Shown here piece by piece: positions 54,239-63,948 of a stretch of DNA of 64,000 bases. The notes under the pieces were generated by a model. That model was not told where the DNA came from. It saw nothing but the letters and a program-made list of their open reading frames with translations, and ran no database searches. Made by a program: the position numbers and the translations under genes. Position 1 is the first letter of the stretch. Each line of letters opens with the position of its first letter. Source of the DNA: Brevibacterium yomogidense (lineage in GTDB: Bacteria; Actinomycetota; Actinomycetes; Actinomycetales; Brevibacteriaceae); NCBI RefSeq assembly GCF_900163715.1, contig NZ_FWFF01000022.1, forward strand, positions 25,079 through 89,078, in the 5' to 3' direction.

Positions 54239-54661
54239 TCAGCCGCGAGCGGCCCAGCCTCCGCGCATCCGCCGCCGCACCGCGCGCTCCGGGGAGGCGA
54301 AGCCCACTCGGCGACCGGTCCGGCCGCCGTCGGCGCGGCCGCTCGACGGGCCCATTCCGCTGACGCCGCCGGAGCCGCCGGCACCGGTGACGCCCGGCGT
54401 GCTCGCGAAGCCCGAGCCGGCTGCTGGACCTGACCCGGCTGCTGGACCTGAACCGGCACCGGCGCCGAGGTCCGCCCCGGGACCAGCCGCCGCCCCCGAA
54501 CCAGCCCTCGAACCAGCGCCACCGCCGGAGTCGGCCTCCGCCTCGGCGTCGGCCCGCATCCGTCCCACCGCGGTGAGAGCGGCGACGGCGGCCTGACGCG
54601 CCAGGGCGCGCTCCGACTCCTCGGTCAGCAGCTCACGGCCGTGTGCGTCCGCCGGGCTCAC
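54239..54661 (-). CDS. Candidate acyl-CoA carboxylase epsilon subunit
   Basis: A 140-residue protein whose GTG start overlaps the carboxylase beta stop (GTGA). The only ordered-looking part is about residues 11-42 ([19 protein letters not shown] onward), which resembles the short helix of actinobacterial AccE/PccE epsilon subunits. A Gly/Ala/Ser/Pro low-complexity linker with repeated GSGPAA units fills about 45-110, and the end is basic ([12 protein letters not shown]). Position directly after the beta subunit matches the known order in Streptomyces. Epsilon subunits stabilise the carboxylase complex. The sequence is too divergent to be sure. Confidence 0.5.
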   Translation of the reverse strand: MSPADAHGRELLTEESERALARQAAVAALTAVGRMRADAEAEADSGGGAGSRAGSGAAAGPGADLGAGAGSGPAAGSGPAAGSGFASTPGVTGAGGSGGVSGMGPSSGRADGGRTGRRVGFASPERAVRRRMRGGWAARG

Positions 54662-56268
54662 AGGGGGATGTTCCCGTGCTTGCGGGCAGGCTGCTCGACG
54701 TGCTTGTTCTCCAGGGCGCGCAGTGAGCGGACGATGCGCGCGCGGGTCTCCGACGGGCGGATCACGGCGTCGATGTATCCCTCCTCGGCGGCGAGGTACG
54801 GATTGAGCAGCTCGTCCTCGTACTCCTGGATGAGCTCCGCACGGCGGGCGTCGACGTCGCCGCCGGCCTCATCGACCGCGGCCAGATCGCGCCGGTAGAC
54901 GATGTTCGCCGCACCCTGCGCGCCCATCACGGCGATCTGCGCCGACGGCCACGCGAGGTTGATATCCGCACCCAGCTGCTTCGAACCCATGACGCAGTAC
55001 GCGCCGCCGTACGCCTTCCGGGTGATGAGCGTGACCAGCGGGACGGTCGCCTCCCCGTAGGCGTAGATGAGCTTCGCACCGCGGCGGATGATCCCGCCGT
55101 ACTCCTGGTCGGTGCCCGGCAGGAACCCGGGCACGTCGACGAACGTGAGGATCGGGATGTTGAACGCGTCGCACAGGCGCACGAAGCGCGCCGCCTTCTC
55201 CGACGCGTCGATGTCGAGAGTGCCCGCCAGCTGCATCGGCTGGTTCGCGATGATGCCGACGCTGCGGCCCTCCACCCGGCCGAACGCCGTGACGACGTTC
55301 GGGGCGAACAGCTCCGACACCTGCAGGAGCGTCTCCGGATCGAGCACCGTCTCGACCACGCTCAGGATGTCGTACGGCTGCGACGGCGAATCCGGCACGA
55401 GCACGTCGAGCGCACGGTCCTCGTCGGACTCATCGAGGTCTGCGGGCTCGTCGTAGCGGGGGACGGGGTCGAGGCTGTTCTGCGGCAGGTAGGAGAGCAG
55501 GTCTCGCACGTAGTCGATCGCATCCGGTTCGTCCGCGGCGAGGTAGTGCGCGTTGCCGGTGACGGTGTTGTTCGTCCGACCGCCGCCCAGCTCCTCGTGC
55601 CCCACGTTCTCGCCGGTCACCGTCTTGATGACGTCCGGGCCCGTGATGTACATGTGCGACGTCCCGTCGACCATGATCGTCACGTCCGTGAGTGCGGGGG
55701 AGTACACCGCGCCGCCTGCTGACGGCCCCATGATCAGCGAGATCTGCGGGATCACGCCGGACGACGCGACGTTGAGGCGGAAGATCTCCGCGAAGAGCGC
55801 GATCGAGCCGACGCCCTCCTGGATGCGCGCGCCGCCGGAGTCGTTGATGCCGATGATCGGGCAGCCCAGCTTGAGCGCGAGCTTCTGGACCTTGACGATC
55901 TTGCGGCCGTTCGCCTCTGCGAGTGACCCGCCCAGCACCGTGAAGTCGTGCGCGAAGACCGCGACGGTGCGCCCTTCGATGGTGCCGAGTCCGCAGACCA
56001 CGCCGTCGCCGTCAGGACGGTTCTTCATCATCCCGAAGTGGGTGTTGTGGTGGCGGACGAATTCGTCGACCTCCTGGAACGAGCCTTCGTCCAGCAGCTG
56101 GTCGATGCGTTCGCGTGCGGTCTGCTTGCCCTTCTTCCGCTGGTTCCCGACTGCGCGCTCGCTGCCGGTGTGGGCGGCGGTGCGCCGCTCCTCGAACGCG
56201 GCGATGCGGTCGGCCGTCGTGCGGGGGACGCTGCTGTTGGCGGACTGCGGTTCCGTGGTCTGGCTCAT
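54658..56268 (-). CDS. Acyl-CoA (propionyl-CoA) carboxylase beta subunit
   Basis: A 536-residue carboxyltransferase of the AccD/PccB type. It carries carboxyl-biotin to acetyl- or propionyl-CoA, giving malonyl- or methylmalonyl-CoA for lipid synthesis. Both crotonase-like halves are present: [18 protein letters not shown] and [14 protein letters not shown] (oxyanion loop) in the first half; [20 protein letters not shown] and [15 protein letters not shown] in the second. I start at ATG 56268, because TAGGGT (56281-56276) lies exactly 7 nt upstream; a GTG at 56277 would fall inside that hexamer. The biotinylated alpha subunit is not in the window. The gene is divergent from birA. Confidence 0.95.
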   Translation of the reverse strand: MSQTTEPQSANSSVPRTTADRIAAFEERRTAAHTGSERAVGNQRKKGKQTARERIDQLLDEGSFQEVDEFVRHHNTHFGMMKNRPDGDGVVCGLGTIEGRTVAVFAHDFTVLGGSLAEANGRKIVKVQKLALKLGCPIIGINDSGGARIQEGVGSIALFAEIFRLNVASSGVIPQISLIMGPSAGGAVYSPALTDVTIMVDGTSHMYITGPDVIKTVTGENVGHEELGGGRTNNTVTGNAHYLAADEPDAIDYVRDLLSYLPQNSLDPVPRYDEPADLDESDEDRALDVLVPDSPSQPYDILSVVETVLDPETLLQVSELFAPNVVTAFGRVEGRSVGIIANQPMQLAGTLDIDASEKAARFVRLCDAFNIPILTFVDVPGFLPGTDQEYGGIIRRGAKLIYAYGEATVPLVTLITRKAYGGAYCVMGSKQLGADINLAWPSAQIAVMGAQGAANIVYRRDLAAVDEAGGDVDARRAELIQEYEDELLNPYLAAEEGYIDAVIRPSETRARIVRSLRALENKHVEQPARKHGNIPL

Positions 56269-56275
56269 GGGCCAC

Positions 56276-56359
56276 ACCCTACGGCGACTGCACGCCCGCT
56301 GACGATCACCGCAGTGCCCGCGCGCGCTCGTTGTAAGGAGCCGCCAAAGGTCATAGGGT
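56276..56359. promoter_or_regulatory. Divergent leaderless promoters of accD-like gene and birA
   Basis: TAGGGT occurs on the minus strand at 56281-56276 (7 nt before the carboxylase beta ATG) and on the plus strand at 56354-56359 (6 nt before birA GTG 56366). The same hexamer serves the biotin-dependent enzyme and its biotin ligase, with 97 nt between the start codons. Confidence 0.6.
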
Positions 56360-56365
56360 GATGTG

Positions 56366-57250
56366 GTGCACAGCGACGGGCCGATACGCGCTACGTCCGC
56401 GGACCCTCACGATCCCTCAGAGGGTGACCGTGGTGCGCCGTCGAACCTGTATGAGGAGCCGAACCTGCGAAACCCTGTCATCCATGAGTGGACGACCGCG
56501 ACGGCATCGACGAACGACCGCCTCGTGGAGCTGTTGGAAGCAGGCGCGGACCTGCCCGATTTCGCAGTCGTGGGCACCGATCACCAGACCGCCGGCCGAG
56601 GCCGCCTGGACCGCGTCTGGACCGTCCCGCCCGGCCGTGCGCTCACGTTCTCCGTGCCGGTCCGCGTCCCGTCCGACACTCCCGCCGACGCACTGGGCTG
56701 GCTGCCCGTCGTCACCGGTGTCGCCGTCCGGGCGGCGCTGGCCGAAGCGGGCGTCGCAGCCCAGCTGAAGTGGCCGAACGACGTGCTGGTCGACGGCCGG
56801 AAGATCTGCGGGATCCTCGCGCGCATGGTCGTGCACGGCGGTCGCACGAGCGTCGTCATCGGAGCGGGCGTGAACGTCGGCCTGACGGCGGATGATCTGC
56901 GCGCCGGCGGCGTGCCGGACGGTGCCGCGACCTCCGTCCTGCTCGAAGGGGGCCGGACGGATCGTGATGCGCTGCTGGGTTCTCTGGTGGCGCACCTCCG
57001 TCGGACCGCCACCGCTGTGCTGGACGAAGGATCCGCCTTCGCGGAGGGTGCGACCGCGGCCGAGGCCCGTGCCGCCATGGTCACACTGGGATCGGCCGTC
57101 CGCGTCCACCTTCCGGGCGGCGACCAGCTGGTCGGGACCGCCGTCGACCTGGACGCGCACGCGAACCTCCTGGTCCGTCCGGACGGTGCCGCTGAGGACG
57201 CGACCGTCCGTGTGGCCGCCGGCGATGTCGTCCACGTGAGGCCTGCATGA
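56366..57250 (+). CDS. birA: Biotin-[acetyl-CoA-carboxylase] ligase
   Basis: A 294-residue biotin protein ligase without an N-terminal DNA-binding domain, so a ligase only and not a repressor. The biotinyl-AMP loop GRGR lies in [11 protein letters not shown] (about residues 74-84). [17 protein letters not shown] (about 134-150) is the second active-site segment, and GAGVNVG follows. A disordered stretch of about 40 residues precedes the catalytic core. The leaderless GTG at 56366 (6 nt after TAGGGT) is preferred over the GTG one codon earlier. It is divergent from the carboxylase it should biotinylate and overlaps the cyclase gene by 4 nt. Confidence 0.94.
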   Translation: MHSDGPIRATSADPHDPSEGDRGAPSNLYEEPNLRNPVIHEWTTATASTNDRLVELLEAGADLPDFAVVGTDHQTAGRGRLDRVWTVPPGRALTFSVPVRVPSDTPADALGWLPVVTGVAVRAALAEAGVAAQLKWPNDVLVDGRKICGILARMVVHGGRTSVVIGAGVNVGLTADDLRAGGVPDGAATSVLLEGGRTDRDALLGSLVAHLRRTATAVLDEGSAFAEGATAAEARAAMVTLGSAVRVHLPGGDQLVGTAVDLDAHANLLVRPDGAAEDATVRVAAGDVVHVRPA

Positions 57251-58914
57251 GCGCGGACGACGACCGCGCAGATCAGCACCGCCCCACCCGGAGATGGACA
57301 CGACCGGCGATGACGGACGCGCCCGCCACCTGGACGGGCTCAGTCCGCTGGGCCGACGCGGCAGACCCCGCAGCCTGGATGCCGGGCGGTGCGGAGCGCT
57401 CTGCCGACGCGGAGGACACCCCTACGCGGGCGATGCCCACGGTCGCTCCTGCAGTCGAGCCCGCAGAGGCAGCCGGCGGGGCTGAGTCCTCAGCGTCGTC
57501 CCACTCTTCGGGGCCACCCGACTCCGCAGCATCGTCCGACACGTCGGGATCGTCCGATCCGTCGGGGGAGGGCGCAGCCGACGCGGCCTCGCAGGATGCC
57601 GGGCAGGACGCGCCGCGGGTCGCGTCGCTGCCCCTCGTCGATGAGCCGACGGACGGCAGTGACCCAGCGATGGAGCCCGTCTCGGAGTACGACCCTGAGG
57701 CGGAGGCCCCCGCGGATCCCGACGAACTCGACCCGGACTCCGGAGAGGACCGCTCCGACGACCACGGGTCCTTCTCCCGCCGCCTGGCGGACGATCCGCG
57801 CACCGGTGCCCTGTCGACCATCGACCTGGAATCGGCGTCGCAGCGCGAGGCCGAGGCCACGGAGGACACGATCTACGAGCTCCGCAGTGCGGCGCAGCAC
57901 CTCGAGGAGGTGCTGATCGGCGGGAAGCGCGTCCTCACCCGCAAGGAGGTCGCACAGCTGGCAGAGGTGTCGACGCTGTCCGCCCGCAAGCTGTGGCGGT
58001 CGCTGGGCCAGCCCCGCATCCCTGAGGGGGAAGCGGCCTTCACGGTGAGCGACGCGGCGCCGCTGCGTCGGCTCGCCGATCTCGTCTCGGGTGAGCTCGT
58101 CGACGAGGAGACGGCTCTCCAGCTGTCCCGGGCCATCGGCCAGATGACCGACAGACTGGTCGTCTGGCAGATGGAGGCGGTGGTCGAGTTCCTCATCGAG
58201 GAGAAGGGCCTGAGCGACAGCAAGGCGCGGCTGACGGCACTCGATGTGTTCGAGGACCTCATCGATCCGCTGCAGGACCTCATGGTCTACGCCTGGCGGC
58301 GCAACCTCGCCGGCGCACTGGGACGCCTCAACGTGAACGTCGAGGAGGGTCTGGAGATCGGCGGCGCGTCGCGCGGCCAGGACCCCACCATGCCGTTGGC
58401 CCGGGGGATCGGCTTCATCGACCTCGTCTCCTACACGCGGCTGTCGCAGCAGCTGGACTCCCGCGAGCTCAGCAGACTGGTGAAGAAGTTCCAATTCCTC
58501 GCGTACAACATCGTGGCCGCGGGCGGCGGGAAGGTCATCAAGACGGTCGGCGACGAAGTGTTCTTCGCCGCGGAGACGCCGCTGGCGGGTGCGGAGATCG
58601 CGATGACGCTGCTCGAGCAGGTCAAGGCGGACGAATCGCTGCCCCGGTGCCGCGTGGGCTTCTCCTGGGGGCGGGTCCTGTCCCGCATGGGCGACATCTT
58701 CGGCACGACCGTGAACCTCGCCGCACGCCTCACCGCAGTGGCCGACCCGAACACCGTGGTGACGGACGCGGACACCGCGCGCATCATCGAGCGGGACGAC
58801 GCCTTCGAGTTCACCGGCCGGCGCGACCTCAACCTGCAGGGGCTGGGCGAGGTCGGAGTCGTGGAGATGCACCGGCTGTCCGAGTCGACGATCAATGCGG
58901 AGGACATCGTCTGA
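57247..58914 (+). CDS. cya: Class III adenylate cyclase with Ad_Cy_reg (Rv1264-type) regulatory domain
   Basis: A 555-residue cyclase making cAMP from ATP. A long disordered acidic region fills about residues 1-200. An Rv1264-like autoinhibitory domain follows (about 205-345), starting LTRKEVAQLAEVSTLSARKL; in mycobacteria this module senses pH. The catalytic domain (about 385-550) has all key residues: Asp392 (FIDLVSYT) and Asp436 (KTVGDE) for metal, Lys432 for adenine, Asp483 (MGDIFG), Asn490 and Arg494 (NLAAR). The ATG overlaps the birA stop. A birA-cya order next to the carboxylase is also known in Streptomyces. Confidence 0.92.
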   Translation: MSADDDRADQHRPTRRWTRPAMTDAPATWTGSVRWADAADPAAWMPGGAERSADAEDTPTRAMPTVAPAVEPAEAAGGAESSASSHSSGPPDSAASSDTSGSSDPSGEGAADAASQDAGQDAPRVASLPLVDEPTDGSDPAMEPVSEYDPEAEAPADPDELDPDSGEDRSDDHGSFSRRLADDPRTGALSTIDLESASQREAEATEDTIYELRSAAQHLEEVLIGGKRVLTRKEVAQLAEVSTLSARKLWRSLGQPRIPEGEAAFTVSDAAPLRRLADLVSGELVDEETALQLSRAIGQMTDRLVVWQMEAVVEFLIEEKGLSDSKARLTALDVFEDLIDPLQDLMVYAWRRNLAGALGRLNVNVEEGLEIGGASRGQDPTMPLARGIGFIDLVSYTRLSQQLDSRELSRLVKKFQFLAYNIVAAGGGKVIKTVGDEVFFAAETPLAGAEIAMTLLEQVKADESLPRCRVGFSWGRVLSRMGDIFGTTVNLAARLTAVADPNTVVTDADTARIIERDDAFEFTGRRDLNLQGLGEVGVVEMHRLSESTINAEDIV

Positions 58915-58980
58915 CAGGACGGCTGGTCAGCGTGAGGACGCTGCGCCTGACGCTCGGCGGCCTCCTCCGGCCACCAGACG

Positions 58981-61716
58981 TCAGAACAGGGCGCTCGCCT
59001 CGCCGTCGTCATCGCCCTCGTCATCGTCATGGGAGACGATGACAGCGTCGTCGACATCCTTCGCCGCGGCGCGAGCGATCTCTTCCCGCCGCGCTTCGCG
59101 TTCGGCGTCGGCGGTCGTGACTCCGTCACCCGCCGACTCCATGCCGGGCAGGGTGCCGGATGCCATGCCGGCGACAGAGAATCCTGCCTCCGTGCCCTGG
59201 CCGTTAGGATCTCCAGCGCCTGCGTCTGCGGCGGGTCCTGCGTCTCCGCCCGCCGTCGCTGCCGCGTCGTCGCCTGCGGAGGCATAGGGCAGTGTGCCGA
59301 TCGCGTCGATCTTCGAGTCGAGCGGCACACCGGAGGCGTCGCGCCGTGCCAGGGAGTCCGGGAGGGAGCGCGCCCCGCCGCCGGAGGACGCCGCCTGCGG
59401 TGACGGCCCGACGAAGCCCAGCGCGAGTTCGGATTCGCCGGTGAGGAAGCGGTGCGCACGGACTCCGCCCGTGGCGCGTCCCTTGCCGGGGAACTCCGTG
59501 AAGTCGGAGACCTTGATCGAGGACACGGGGTCCCCGTAGAAGTTCTCTCCCCGCGCGATGGTGACGACGCGGTTCTCCGCCTGCGGATCCACCAGCGAGA
59601 ACGCGATGACGCGAGCCTCATCGGTGAGGCGGACGCCCGCGACCCCGCCTGCCGCCCAGCCCTGCGCCCGCAGCACCGACACGGGGAAGTGGAGCAGCTG
59701 CGCGTTGGACGTGAGGAAGGCGGCGTCGTACGACTCCAGGTCGGTTCCCGCCGGAGCCTGCGCGGCACCGACGACGAGGTCCTTGCCCTTGAGGCTGATC
59801 GCCTCCCATTCACCGCGTCCTGACGGAGCGCCCTGGCCGGCGGCCCGTTTCACGATGCCGTTCCGAGTGCCCAGGACCAGGTCCTGGGCCGGATCGACGA
59901 GTGCGATGACCTTCTCGCCCTTCTCGAGCTCCACGAGGTCCTTCACCGGTGTGCCGCCCGCCAGCGCGGGCCGGGTGGCCTGCGGGGGCAGGTGGGGGAG
60001 GTGGACGACCTCGAGTGCGACGAGCCGTCCCGTGTCGGTGAGAGCCGCCAGCTGGCCCAGCGCCGTCGTGGGCAGCTGCGAGACGATCGCGTCGTGGGAC
60101 GCTCGGCGCCCCTCGCCGGACAGCGGCGAGCGGTCCGTCGTCCGCGCAGCCCTGCCGGAGCTGGACAGCAGCACCCAGCAGGGATCGTCCGACATCGTGA
60201 GCGGCTGCTGCGACTTGCGTCCCTTCGCAGACAGTTCCTTGAGGGAGCCTTCGACCAGCACGGTGCGACGAGGATCCGCGATCTGGTCCGCGGTCTCACC
60301 CAGCTCCGTCGCGACGAGTTCGCGGAGTGCAGCCTCATCGGCCAGCAGGTGCTCCAGGTATTCGATGAGCTTCTGCAGTTCGTCCCGCTCCGCCTCGAGC
60401 TCGAGACGTGAGAACTTCGTGAGGCGGCGCAGCTGGAGGTCCAGGATGTACGTCGCCTGGATCTCTGAGAGGTCGAAGACCTCCATGAGGCGCGTCCGCG
60501 CGGTTCCTGCATCTTCGGAGGAGCGGATGAGCTGGATGACTTCGTCGATGTCGACGATGGCGATGAGCATGCCCTCGACCAGGTGGAGGCGGTCCTTCGC
60601 CTTCCCCAGGCGGAACTGCGTGCGCCTGCGGATGACGTCGATCCGGTGGTCGACGTAGACCTGCAGCAGTTCGAGCAGTCCCAGCGTGCGCGGCTGACCG
60701 TCGACCAGGCATACGTTGTTGATGCCGAAGCTGTCCTCCATGGGCGTGAGCCGGTAGAGCTCCTCGAGGACCGCCTTGGGGTCGAACCCGGTCTTGACCC
60801 CGATGACCAGTCGCATCCCGTGCTTCCGGTCGGAGAAGTCGTCGATCGAGGCGACGCCGGACAGGCGCTTGGCCTGCACCTGGTCCTTGACCCGCTCGAT
60901 GATCTTCTCCGGACCCACCTGGTACGGCAGCTCTGTCACGATGATCCCGCGCCGGCGCGGCGTGAGATTCTCGAAGGAGACGGTGGCCCGGGTGCGGAAC
61001 GTGCCGCGTCCGGTCTCATACGCTTCCCGGACTCCGTCCAGACCGATGATGCGTCCGCCCGACGGAAGATCCGGGCCGGGGATGAAGCGCATGAGCTCAT
61101 CCAGCGTGGCATCGGGATGGCGGATCAGGTGCTGTGCGGCGGCGATGACCTCACCGGGGTTGTGGGGTGCCATATTGGTCGCCATCCCCACCGCGATGCC
61201 GGAGGCGCCGTTGATGAGTAGGTTGGGGAACGCCGACGGCAGGACGGACGGCTGGGTGAGCGTGTTGTCGTAGTTGGGGACGAAGTCCACGACGTCTTCG
61301 CCGAGCCCGGCGATCATCCCCATGGCGGCGGGCGCCAGCCGTGCCTCCGTGTACCGCGGTGCGGCGGGGCCGTCGTCCAGGCTGCCGAAGTTCCCGTGGC
61401 CGTCGACCAGCGGCAGGCGGAGGTTGAAGCTCTGCGCCAGGCGCACCAGCGCGTCGTAGATCGCGGAATCGCCGTGCGGGTGGAGCTTGCCCATCACGTC
61501 GCCGATGATGCGGGAGGACTTCACATGGCCGCGGTCGGGGCGCAGGCCCATCTCACCCATCTGGTACACGATGCGTCGCTGCACCGGTTTGAGCCCGTCG
61601 CGGGCATCCGGCAGGGCACGCGCATAGATGACTGAATACGCGTACTCGAGGAACGACGTCTCCATCTCCTGGGAGACGTCGACGTCTGAGATATGTCCTG
61701 CCGTGCCGGTCGTCAT
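58981..61716 (-). CDS. parC: DNA topoisomerase IV / gyrase-like subunit A
   Basis: A 911-residue type IIA topoisomerase subunit. The catalytic Tyr is Tyr122 in APRYTEARL. The quinolone-region [17 protein letters not shown] lies about 40 residues before it. Tower and coiled-coil segments and a beta-pinwheel C-terminal domain follow. No intact GyrA box (QRRGGKG) is seen, only a degenerate GKGRATGG, which favours ParC over GyrA; the true gyrA would then lie elsewhere. The last 130 residues are acidic and low in complexity. The ATG overlaps the stop of the upstream transporter gene (ATGA), with AAGGAG 13 nt before it. ParE is not in the window. Confidence 0.9.
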   Translation of the reverse strand: MTTGTAGHISDVDVSQEMETSFLEYAYSVIYARALPDARDGLKPVQRRIVYQMGEMGLRPDRGHVKSSRIIGDVMGKLHPHGDSAIYDALVRLAQSFNLRLPLVDGHGNFGSLDDGPAAPRYTEARLAPAAMGMIAGLGEDVVDFVPNYDNTLTQPSVLPSAFPNLLINGASGIAVGMATNMAPHNPGEVIAAAQHLIRHPDATLDELMRFIPGPDLPSGGRIIGLDGVREAYETGRGTFRTRATVSFENLTPRRRGIIVTELPYQVGPEKIIERVKDQVQAKRLSGVASIDDFSDRKHGMRLVIGVKTGFDPKAVLEELYRLTPMEDSFGINNVCLVDGQPRTLGLLELLQVYVDHRIDVIRRRTQFRLGKAKDRLHLVEGMLIAIVDIDEVIQLIRSSEDAGTARTRLMEVFDLSEIQATYILDLQLRRLTKFSRLELEAERDELQKLIEYLEHLLADEAALRELVATELGETADQIADPRRTVLVEGSLKELSAKGRKSQQPLTMSDDPCWVLLSSSGRAARTTDRSPLSGEGRRASHDAIVSQLPTTALGQLAALTDTGRLVALEVVHLPHLPPQATRPALAGGTPVKDLVELEKGEKVIALVDPAQDLVLGTRNGIVKRAAGQGAPSGRGEWEAISLKGKDLVVGAAQAPAGTDLESYDAAFLTSNAQLLHFPVSVLRAQGWAAGGVAGVRLTDEARVIAFSLVDPQAENRVVTIARGENFYGDPVSSIKVSDFTEFPGKGRATGGVRAHRFLTGESELALGFVGPSPQAASSGGGARSLPDSLARRDASGVPLDSKIDAIGTLPYASAGDDAAATAGGDAGPAADAGAGDPNGQGTEAGFSVAGMASGTLPGMESAGDGVTTADAEREARREEIARAAAKDVDDAVIVSHDDDEGDDDGEASALF

Positions 61717-62726
61717 GGGTGTAGTGGGACTCCTTCTCGGTGAGCGTCCCCCATGGTATCGGCAGATGCGGACACAGCCGGGGATCTGGGCGCCTGGAGC
61801 GTGCCGTGGCGGTGACCGACCAGCAGCCGGACTCCCCACAGGGCGCCGGCCGCGCTCACCGCCAGGAGCGCGAGGGACGACGCCGGCAGGGTCCCGTACT
61901 CGCCGAGGACGAGGGTCCCCACGGTGACCGCGGCGATCGGGTCGATGACGGTGAGGCCTGCGAGGACGGTCGCGGCGGAGCCGCTCGCGTACGCGGTCTG
62001 GACAAGCCAGACGCCCACCGCCGAGGCCGGGGCCAGTGCCGCGATGACGATCCAGACGGGGAGGGGGAGACCTTCCCCTGCGAGGAATCGTGCGGCCGCG
62101 ACGTGCGCGCCCGATGCCACGCAGCCGAACAGGATGCCCGCCGCTGCGACGCGGGCCAGATGGCCTGCTCTGCTGCGGGCGAGGAGCACGCCGGCGAACG
62201 ACCCTGCGATCAGCAGCGCCGCGAGCACCCCCGCCGCGTCCGGGGAGGCGGGGGAGTGCTCCACGTGCTGAGCGGAGATGCTCACGAATGCGGCGACGGA
62301 ACCGGCTGTCAGCAGGACGGCGAACACGGCCTCGCGCGTGAGGGGACTGTGCGACGCACGGGCACCCAGGAGCACCGCGAGGGCGAGCGACGCGGTGCCG
62401 AGCGGCTGGATGAGTGCGATGGGCGCCAGCCCCAGGGCGATCACGTTGGAGACGGTCTCCAGCACGATCAGTGCGCCGCCCAGCAGCCACAGCGGTGTGC
62501 GGAGGAGGCGGCGCATGCCTGCCGGGTGCCCGGATCCGGCAGCACCCGACCGGCCCTCCTCGGGTCTGGCCGCCTCGGGTTTGGCCACCTTGGATCTTGC
62601 CAGCTCGGATCGGGTCACCGCTGCGTGTTGGGCGTGCGTGCCCAATGCGAGTAGCACGGCGCCCGTCAGGGCGAGGAGGACGGCGAGAGCGTGACCCGCG
62701 GGGAGGAGGCCGGACAGGAGGGACAT
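61713..62726 (-). CDS. DMT-superfamily (NIPA/EamA-like) transporter
   Basis: A 337-residue membrane protein with about ten helices. Two-repeat DMT features are seen: [20 protein letters not shown] (about residues 96-115) and its counterpart [20 protein letters not shown] late in the protein. A charged loop (about 35-65) has Ala/Arg/Glu/Pro repeats. Family members carry magnesium or metabolites; the substrate is unknown. The start is decided by TAGGCT (62739-62734), 7 nt before the ATG. The gene directly precedes and overlaps the topoisomerase subunit, so it probably drives its expression. Confidence 0.85.
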   Translation of the reverse strand: MSLLSGLLPAGHALAVLLALTGAVLLALGTHAQHAAVTRSELARSKVAKPEAARPEEGRSGAAGSGHPAGMRRLLRTPLWLLGGALIVLETVSNVIALGLAPIALIQPLGTASLALAVLLGARASHSPLTREAVFAVLLTAGSVAAFVSISAQHVEHSPASPDAAGVLAALLIAGSFAGVLLARSRAGHLARVAAAGILFGCVASGAHVAAARFLAGEGLPLPVWIVIAALAPASAVGVWLVQTAYASGSAATVLAGLTVIDPIAAVTVGTLVLGEYGTLPASSLALLAVSAAGALWGVRLLVGHRHGTLQAPRSPAVSASADTMGDAHREGVPLHP

Positions 62727-62817
62727 GCCTTCGAGCCTACGAACGGCAGCCGTGCGGGGCAGTGGGGAAAGCCGCCGGTCGCGGCGCGGGGATCCCCCGC
62801 TTCGAGCAGGGGGAGCG

Positions 62818-63750
62818 TCAGGAGGTGGGTGCCTCGCACTGCGGGCAGGCGCGTCCCCGCAGAGTGCGGTCGAACGCGGCCACGCCGCGTCGCCAGTACC
62901 CGTCGACCGTCCAGTTGTCGCGCGTGAGGAGGGTGCGGAAGGTGAGGAAGCAGCGCAGCGACTTGATGGACATCGCCTCACCGGCGGCCCAGACGTAGCC
63001 GTTGGGATTCGTGAAGTCGTGCTCCATCACCGCGTCGGCCAGCAGGGTGGTGGTGCCCGGGTCCGCGTCGCCGCGGTGCAGCCAGTGGACCGTGAGGTCC
63101 GCCCGTGTGGGCAGGTCGATCTGCGCTGCGGCGGAGTCGACCTCGACGTAGGCGGTGGCGGTGGTGCCCTCCGGCAGCGACTCCGCCCAGCGCGCCAGGG
63201 CGGGCAGTGCGGTGTCGTCTGCGGCGAGCACGTACCAGTCGAAGGTGTCCTTCACGAGGTACGTGCCGCGGGGACCCATCGAGGCCAGTCGATCGCCGGG
63301 CTGCGCGGCAGCGGCCCAGTGGCCGGCGACGCCGTGCGTGTGGAGGACGAAGTCGATGTCGACAGTCCGGCTCACGGAGTCGAACCACCGGATGGTGAAG
63401 TCGCGGTGGGTGAGCCCCCGGAGCGAGAAGCGGCCGTCCGCGACGGTCGGCAGAACCGGTTCGCCGTGCTCGTCCACGTCGAAGAAGAGCTTGAGATGGT
63501 CGTCCGGACTGATGCTCGGGAACTCAGCGAAGTCGTCATCGGCGCGGAAGCGGACGCGCATGAGTGCGCCGGACAGGCGCAGGGACGTGACGACGGTGAG
63601 CACGCGGGGGCTGGTGTCGAAGCGGAACGTGGCGTTCCGGGTGTTCTCGCGCTGCGGGGCGTGGTCGCTGCGGAACACGGGGCGAGGCGCGACCGGAGCC
63701 AGCGGGCGGTCGGTCCCCGTCATCGTCGGGTCCATCGCGAGCGTGCTCAT
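62818..63750 (-). CDS. Siderophore-interacting protein (ferric-siderophore reductase type)
   Basis: A 310-residue FAD-dependent reductase of the SIP/ViuB family, which reduces ferric siderophores in the cytoplasm to release iron. An N-terminal flavin-binding barrel has LMRVRFRADDDFAEFP (about residues 63-78) and HLKLFFD, then RDFTIRWFDSVSRTVDIDF and MGPRGTYLV for FAD contact. The C-terminal NAD(P)H domain has WAAGEAMSIKSLRCFL (about 264-279). AGGAGGACCG precedes the ATG. An iron box lies about 110 nt upstream, as expected for an iron-starvation gene. Siderophore transporters may lie beyond the contig end. Confidence 0.92.
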   Translation of the reverse strand: MSTLAMDPTMTGTDRPLAPVAPRPVFRSDHAPQRENTRNATFRFDTSPRVLTVVTSLRLSGALMRVRFRADDDFAEFPSISPDDHLKLFFDVDEHGEPVLPTVADGRFSLRGLTHRDFTIRWFDSVSRTVDIDFVLHTHGVAGHWAAAAQPGDRLASMGPRGTYLVKDTFDWYVLAADDTALPALARWAESLPEGTTATAYVEVDSAAAQIDLPTRADLTVHWLHRGDADPGTTTLLADAVMEHDFTNPNGYVWAAGEAMSIKSLRCFLTFRTLLTRDNWTVDGYWRRGVAAFDRTLRGRACPQCEAPTS

Positions 63751-63859
63751 CGGTCCTCCTCGAGCGGTGCGAGAGGTGCGGGCTCCTGCGGGGGAGCGGC
63801 CACCCGGAGGGAAGGCTCACCTACATCTCTATCCGTCACACAAACGTACGCTAATGAAG

Positions 63860-63878
63860 TGTGCTGAGGCAAGCCTAA
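63860..63878 (-). promoter_or_regulatory. Predicted DtxR/IdeR-type iron box
   Basis: TGTGCTGAGGCAAGCCTAA matches the DtxR/IdeR consensus at 13 of 19 positions by my alignment. It lies upstream of the siderophore-interacting protein, about 110 nt from the start codon, next to AT-rich sequence that could hold the promoter. Confidence 0.6.
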
Positions 63879-63948
63879 GGTCCCGTCGTGGGACAGGAGC
63901 GTCCTCGCACGGCGGCTGGAAGCGAACCCCATCGGACCCGTCCTGCGT

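Noticed and set aside
56269..56277. GTG at 56277 as the carboxylase beta start
   Set aside because: That codon overlaps the TAGGGT -10 element; ATG 56268 lies 7 nt after the hexamer and begins MSQTTEPQ, a normal start.
61717..62490. N-terminal extension of the topoisomerase gene to a farther upstream start
   Set aside because: The extension is low-complexity Arg/Pro/Gly sequence in the shadow of the transporter gene. The ATG at 61716 has AAGGAG upstream and begins the conserved protein.
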